A stretch of 42,726 bases of DNA from JABMRP01 sp964444795 (GTDB lineage: Bacteria > Planctomycetota > Planctomycetia > Pirellulales > Thermoguttaceae). The stretch covers positions 1-42,726 of the forward strand of contig CAYUIQ010000045.1 in the NCBI GenBank assembly GCA_964444795.1, read 5' to 3'. The translations under genes were made by a program, and so were the position numbers. Shown piece by piece: positions 38,384 through 42,726 of this stretch (positions are counted from its first letter, which is position 1; each line of letters begins with the position of its first letter). The notes beneath the pieces were generated by a model that worked only from the letters and a program-made list of their open reading frames with translations, did no database searches and had not been told where the DNA came from.

Positions 38384-40593
38384 CTATTTCGGCTTGACGG
38401 TTGCGGCTTCCAGAACATCGATCTCCGCCGCCCCGGCCCAGGGCTTGCCGTTGGGCGAAGCCAGTGCGACGAAACGGATGAAACGNNNNNNNNNNTCGGC
38501 GCGGCGAACTCGACCCGCTGCAAGACGGGATTGTTGAGAATGTTGCCAAACTCGCCCGCGGCGGCCGGTTCTCCCCATTTCCCGACTTCGGTGCCGACGT
38601 AAAACTCCCAGCGCGCCACCAGACCGCCGTCCGACCGGTCGTGGCGCGGAAGGTACGTGAAGCCGGAGAGGTTCAGCGTCTCGCCCAGGTCGATGACGAT
38701 TTCATGGGGGTAGCCGGGATTGGCGTGCATCCACTGGGTGTGCCAAAAGGTCATCGGGTCGCCGTCGATGGCGTTGACGGCGTGATTTTTCGCCCCCGGT
38801 TCTTCGCTGTCGACGGAGACCAGCCGCCACTTGGCCTTGGCACGGCCAAACTCGCGCTCGGCCAGCGCCGGGCCGCCAAAGTCGATCGCGCCGGGCCCGG
38901 CAATCGCCAGGGCTTTGACCACGCCGGGGGCGGTCATCACGAAGGGCCGCTGGTAACGCGGCGACGTGGCCGTCGGATCGGAACCGTCCAGCGTGTAGCG
39001 AATCTCCGCGCCACTGGTCGTGGTGATTGTGACGGTGCCCGCCTTGTCGCGCCGGATCTCCGGCGCCGCCAGTACGACCGGCGTGTGAAACAGCCCGAAC
39101 CCGGAAAGGGTTGGACAAAGCCGCGATTGGGTAATGCGAAGACGCACCCGCTGGGCTGTCACCTCATCGAAGCGCAGCAGCCGTTTGTAGCCGACGGCCG
39201 TTGCTCGGGCGAACTGGTGCCACTGGCCGTCTTGCCAAGCCTCGAGAGAAAACGCCTCGATCCGCTGGCCCACCGTGATATACTCGCCAAGCATGGCCAC
39301 GTTGAACGAGCGCGCCTGGCCCAGATCGTACTCCAGCACCGCTTCGGTTGTGCCTTCGTCGGTCGTCCAGTACGTCTCCTTCTTGCCGTCGACGGTCTTG
39401 TCCGGCCCGTGCGCTGGATCGCCGCCCCGCACGGCCGACGCCTTGACCGCGGCGCCTCGGGTGAGATTCGTGGCAAAGGTGGCCCGCAACACGCGGCCGA
39501 GTTCGGCCAACCGCTGGACGTCGTTCTCGTGGATCAGTCCGCGGCGGTCGGGGGGAATGTTCAACAGAAATTGCGTATTGCCGCCGACCGAGCCGTAGTA
39601 GATGTTCAAGAGATTGTCCAACGACCGCACCCGATTGTCCTGGCTGGCATGATAAAACCACCCCGGGCGGATCGACGTGTTGGTCATCGCCGGACGCCAC
39701 ATCAGTTGCTTGGCGCTTTGGAGCACATCGCGGCTGCCCAGATCGGCGGCCTGATCCTTGAACCGCATGATGATCGCCTCGGTCGTCTCTTGCGATGCCT
39801 CGGCGGGACGCGGGTCGGTGCTGTCGATGGGCACGACGTTCCACTCGGCCGCGCGTGTATGGCCGCCCTCATTACCACACCAGCGCACGTCGGGGCCCAT
39901 CACCGAGATACACGCGCCGGGCTGCAACTGCCGGATGAGCCGGTAGTGGCCCGACCAATCGAAAATCTCCGGCCGGTCGCGAGGCGCGTGGGCGCCGTCG
40001 AACCAGACGTCGACCACCGGGCCGTAGTTGGTCAACAGCTCGCGCAACTGCTGCTGGAAGATCTTGTTGTAACCCGGCTTGCCGAACTCCTTCGTATTGC
40101 GATCCCAGGGCGAGAGGTAGATGCCCAGCGCGAGCCCCTCGGCCCGGCACGCCTCGGAGACGTCGCGCACGACGTCGCCTTTACCGTCGCGCCACGGGCT
40201 GTGTTTGATCGAATGCTCGGTCGTGTCGGTCTGCCAGAGACAAAAGCCGTCGTGATGCTTTGCCGTCAGCACGACCCCCTTCATACCGGCCGCCTTGAAC
40301 GCCCGAGCCCATTGCCGAGCGTCGAACGCCGTGGGAGCAAACTGGTCGGGCGTTTCCTGGCCCGTGCCCCATTCGCGGTCGGTAAACGTGTTCATGCCGA
40401 AGTGGATGAATGCTGTGAACTCCAACTCCTGCCACGCCACCTGCCGATCAGCCGGCCGCACCCGGGCCGCCTTGGCGACGATCTGCTCGATCGAGTCGCC
40501 CGGTTCGATCATCACCGAACTTTGGGCCAGCGCCGAGGTGGAGAAGAAGAGCAGGCCGAGTGAGACGGTGAGGTGTGTGAGTGGACGGTTCAT
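38384..40593 (-). CDS. Exported alpha-L-fucosidase (GH29) with C-terminal carbohydrate-binding regions
   Basis: About 736 residues, interrupted by an assembly gap at 38486-38495. Signal peptide MNRPLTHLTVSLGLLFFSTS. The GH29 catalytic domain spans about 50-360 with FIHFGMNTFTDREWGTG, LTAKHHDGFCLW and the nucleophile in VVDVWFDG (Asp199). A beta-sandwich region follows, then a chitobiase-C-like segment (GAEIRYTLDGSDPTATSP) and an F5/8-type-C (discoidin) domain. GH29 enzymes remove alpha-L-fucose from glycans with retention. Read without correction, the frame breaks at the gap; in the frame after the gap the protein ends RFIRFVALASPNGKPWAGAA, then AEIDVLEAATVKPK, which is the natural discoidin end. 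The catalytic acid/base cannot be pinned down by eye. Confidence 0.92.
38486..38495. other. Assembly gap (ten Ns) inside the fucosidase gene
   Basis: Ten undetermined bases interrupt the discoidin domain of the fucosidase. The reading frames on the two sides agree only if the true missing length is 2 modulo 3 (for example 5, 8 or 11), so the ten Ns do not give the actual size. Confidence 0.95.
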
Positions 40594-40616
40594 GTCGGAT
40601 TCCTTATAGTTGAGTT

Positions 40617-40653
40617 TAGCCCAGGCACTTGTGCCCGGCTTCTTGAAGCACGG
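40617..40653. repeat. Dispersed repeat with CAGGCACTTGTGCCCGGC core, copy 2
   Basis: It matches 15805-15841 across 37 bases, sharing the CTTGTGCCCGGC core and TTGAAGCACGG end. It lies in the 5' intergenic region between the divergent fucosidase and hydrolase genes. Confidence 0.75.
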
Positions 40654-40700
40654 TCGTCAATGGGTCACGATACAGCGCGAATTGGAGCGACGCAAGTTGT

Positions 40701-40719
40701 CCCCCGGCAGAGCCGGGGG
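40701..40719. repeat. Hairpin CCCCCGGC/GCCGGGGG directly before a ribosome-binding site
   Basis: Two perfect 8-base arms with loop AGA. The hairpin ends three bases before the GAGGAGG ribosome-binding site of the next gene. A related hairpin with loop TTT follows that gene at 41573-41591. Confidence 0.8.
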
Positions 40720-40732
40720 CTGAGGAGGAAGT

Positions 40733-41572
40733 ATGATATATTCGGTACGGATACTCCTGGCGTGCGTGGCGCTAACGGCCGTCGGCCGCGGCGACTTGCC
40801 CCAAGCCGCCGAGCCCGCCGATCCGCCGCGTGTGTTTACCGTGGCCACGTACAACATCAACTGGGGGAACATCGATCCACGGCACGCAGTGGCCGTGATT
40901 CGGACTGCCGGAGCCGATCTGGTCGTGTTGCAGGAAACGACCGCCCGGTCGGAAGCATACTTTCGTCGCCATCTGGCCCGCGAGTTTCCGTGGATGCGAT
41001 TTCAAGGGCACCAGGGCCAATACGCCGCCGAGCGGTTTGGTATTCTCTCAACCGTCGAGGTTACCGGTCTCCGCTTCTTACCGCCGCGACACGGACTGTT
41101 TGGCACGTGGATCGGCCAAGTGGAACTGGCCGGGCGACGATTGCAGTTGGTCAACGTCCATTTGCAGCCGGCATTGCTGTCGGAAAAAATGGGCGTTCTC
41201 CAGGCGATGAAGGCTTTGGGGGACATGGAATCGGTCCACCAGAAGGAGATCACCGCGATCGGTGCCGCGATCGATCCCAAGTTGCCCACGCTAGTGGCCG
41301 GCGATTTCAACAGCACGGCCGATCTGGCGGCGGGCAAGTTTCTGATAGAAAAAGGTTTCGTCGACAGTTTCGCGTCGGTCACCGAGCGCCCCGAGGAACA
41401 CCCCACCTGGCGCTGGCCAACCCGGCATCTGGACCTGACCGCCCGCATCGATCATATTTTCCATACACGGCAGATCGAGACGATTGCCAGCCGGGTGATT
41501 GCCAAGGGGGCGTCGGACCATTATCTTCTGGTCAGCCGGTTGCGGTGGTCGGCACCGGGTAAACCCGATTAG
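40733..41572 (+). CDS. Exported endonuclease/exonuclease/phosphatase-family hydrolase
   Basis: 279 residues; GAGGAGGAAG precedes the ATG. Signal peptide MIYSVRILLACVALTAVGRG. The EEP fold motifs are visible in order: VATYNINWGN, LVVLQETTARSE, LQLVNVHLQP, the catalytic VAGDFNSTAD, ARIDHIFHTR and a final GASDHYLLV. These residues bind a divalent metal and hydrolyse a phosphodiester or phosphoester. Secreted members act as nucleases, sphingomyelinase-like enzymes or phosphatases; the substrate is not clear. The gene is flanked by two related GC-rich hairpins. Confidence 0.9.
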   Translation: MIYSVRILLACVALTAVGRGDLPQAAEPADPPRVFTVATYNINWGNIDPRHAVAVIRTAGADLVVLQETTARSEAYFRRHLAREFPWMRFQGHQGQYAAERFGILSTVEVTGLRFLPPRHGLFGTWIGQVELAGRRLQLVNVHLQPALLSEKMGVLQAMKALGDMESVHQKEITAIGAAIDPKLPTLVAGDFNSTADLAAGKFLIEKGFVDSFASVTERPEEHPTWRWPTRHLDLTARIDHIFHTRQIETIASRVIAKGASDHYLLVSRLRWSAPGKPD

Positions 41573-41591
41573 CCCCCGGCTTTGCCGGGGG
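41573..41591. repeat. Hairpin CCCCCGGC/GCCGGGGG after the hydrolase gene
   Basis: Two perfect 8-base arms with loop TTT, starting at the first base after the hydrolase stop codon. It is the partner in sequence to 40701-40719. Confidence 0.8.
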
Positions 41592-41769
41592 GGTTGACGC
41601 ATGGATCCAACGGAGCAAAACGGGGTCATGTGAAACAGGGGCTCCCGATCCCGGGGGTGACGAAACCGCCGTGACGACCCTACACGGTTGAGGAAGCTTG
41701 GAGACCAAGGGGCATTCAAGGATTAAGCAAACACACGATCATCATCAACACAAGAAAGCGAGGTGTCTC

Positions 41770-42726
41770 GTGATACGTTGGCTATGCACGACCCCACTGC
41801 ACTTCTTGGCAATCTGCCTGCTCCCCGTGCTGTCGCCGCCGGGCGCGATGGCGGCCGAACAGCGGCCGAATGTGCTTTGGCTGACGTGCGAGGATATCAG
41901 CCCGAACTTGGGATGTTACGGCGACGAGTACGCGATCACGCCAAATCTGGATCGGCTGGCCGCGCGTGGCGTGCGGTATACGCATGCCGTCGGCATCACC
42001 GGCGTGTGTGCCGTCAACCGTTCCTGTTTGATTACCGGCATGTATTCGTCCACCATCGGTTCGCAGGATATGCGCAGCCGGATTCGCTTGCCCGACTCGA
42101 TCCCGACCTACAGCCAACTGCTGCGCAAGGCCGGTTACTACTGTACGAATAACTCGAAGACGGATTACAACTTCCCCACGCCCGCGTCGGCGTGGGATGC
42201 GTGTTCCGGCAAAGCGCACTGGCGGAACCGCGACCGCGATCAACCGTTCTTTGCCGTGTTCAATTACACGGGATCGCACGAGAGCCGGATTTGGGAGGCC
42301 AACCACCGGCGCATCGCGGCCACGCTGGAGCCGGCCGAGTTGCACGATCCGGACCGGGCGCCCGTGCCGCCGTTCCATCCCGATGTGCCCGAAGTGCGTC
42401 GCGATTGGGCCAACTACCACGACAATATCACGGCCTTGGATCACTGGATCGCCGCTCGGTTGAAGGAGATCGAGGCCGCCGGTCTGGCCGACGACACGAT
42501 CGTGTTCTTTTACTCCGACCACGGCGCGGGCATGCCGATGTGCAAGAAGTGGGTTTGGGACCACGGCCTCCGCGTGCCGCTGATCATTCACTTTCCGAAG
42601 AAATACCAAGATCGGGCGCCGGGCCCGCCAGGTTCGGCCACCGACCGGCTGGTCAGCTTCGTCGACTTTCCGCCCACGCTGCTCTCATTGGTCGACGTCG
42701 AGGTGCCCGATCAGATGCAAGGAAAG
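41770..42726 (+). CDS. Exported sulfatase-family protein, 5' part only, with an altered formylglycine motif
   Basis: 319 codons are visible and the frame is still open at the window end. It starts at GTG 41770 after a GCGAGGTG stretch. A signal peptide (IRWLCTTPLHFLAICLLPVL) is followed by the sulfatase alkaline-phosphatase-like fold: NVLWLTCEDISPNLGCYGDE (metal-binding acidic residues), ITPNLDRLAARG, and later FFYSDHGAGMP (metal ligands Asp-His). The motif that should be converted to formylglycine, CxPxR, reads C80-A-V-N-R84, followed by SCLITGMYSSTIGS. The general sequence resembles heparan-type planctomycete sulfatases. Catalytic competence is doubtful unless another residue or maturation pathway is used. 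Confidence 0.9.
   Translation, partial: MIRWLCTTPLHFLAICLLPVLSPPGAMAAEQRPNVLWLTCEDISPNLGCYGDEYAITPNLDRLAARGVRYTHAVGITGVCAVNRSCLITGMYSSTIGSQDMRSRIRLPDSIPTYSQLLRKAGYYCTNNSKTDYNFPTPASAWDACSGKAHWRNRDRDQPFFAVFNYTGSHESRIWEANHRRIAATLEPAELHDPDRAPVPPFHPDVPEVRRDWANYHDNITALDHWIAARLKEIEAAGLADDTIVFFYSDHGAGMPMCKKWVWDHGLRVPLIIHFPKKYQDRAPGPPGSATDRLVSFVDFPPTLLSLVDVEVPDQMQGK

Noticed and set aside
38641..40563. A long open frame on the plus strand opposite the fucosidase gene.
   Set aside because: It is antisense to a clear GH29 protein with signal peptide and motifs; high-GC codon bias leaves the opposite strand open. No motif is present in the antisense product.

Overview
The window is high-GC bacterial DNA that reads as the chromosome of a planctomycete, most likely of the Pirellulales type. 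The signs are: GYF-domain and DUF11 surface proteins, a PEP-CTERM protein, prenyltransferase/squalene-cyclase-like repeat proteins, an Lpg1974-type and an OmpL-like outer-membrane barrel, a GH29 fucosidase next to a sulfatase, short transcription units on both strands, and many intergenic palindromes. The species cannot be named from the sequence.

Layout. 73-3324: a membrane-anchored GYF/thioredoxin protein, a histidine phosphatase and a LolA-like exported protein. 3616-9348: a same-strand block of surface genes (a lipoprotein and a secreted protein that are paralogues, a DUF11 lipoprotein, and an 821-residue protein made of two copies of a cyclase-like domain). 9376-12552: a degenerate phosphohexomutase, an aminotransferase, and a small Cys-rich/helix-hairpin-helix protein. 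13141-15802: clpX with a clear terminator, a small SHOCT-like membrane protein, and a KDPG/KHG-type aldolase. 16089-22182: a PEP-CTERM protein, an Ig-like exported protein, DNA polymerase III delta (holA) and a lipoprotein. 22703-26085: an outer-membrane barrel, then a convergent cytosolic NtrB-like kinase and NtrC-like regulator pair. 26150-31743: pnp and rpsO in the conserved order, then comEC. 31975-34795: a less GC-rich accessory island with a zinc-ribbon microprotein, an eight-TPR protein, a DUF6941-like gene and a hicB-hicA toxin-antitoxin pair. 34955-42726: a uroporphyrinogen-decarboxylase-fold protein, a small secreted protein, a porin, an alpha-L-fucosidase (interrupted by an assembly gap), an exported EEP-fold hydrolase and the 5' part of a sulfatase.

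How the genes fit together. Housekeeping functions (ClpX, PNPase, S15, Pol III delta) are interspersed with cell-surface and polysaccharide-degrading functions. The fucosidase and sulfatase suggest use of sulfated fucose-containing glycans. The aldolase could act in sugar-acid catabolism. The two-component pair has no sensor domain, so its signal probably comes from a partner protein.

The observations most worth following are: a thioredoxin domain nested inside another domain; a sulfatase whose formylglycine motif reads CAVNR, lacking the proline; a sigma-54 activator with GAFTDA in place of GAFTGA; a phosphohexomutase that has lost its catalytic serine; the duplicated cyclase-like protein; the DUF6941-hicB-hicA cassette; and several families of dispersed intergenic palindromes.
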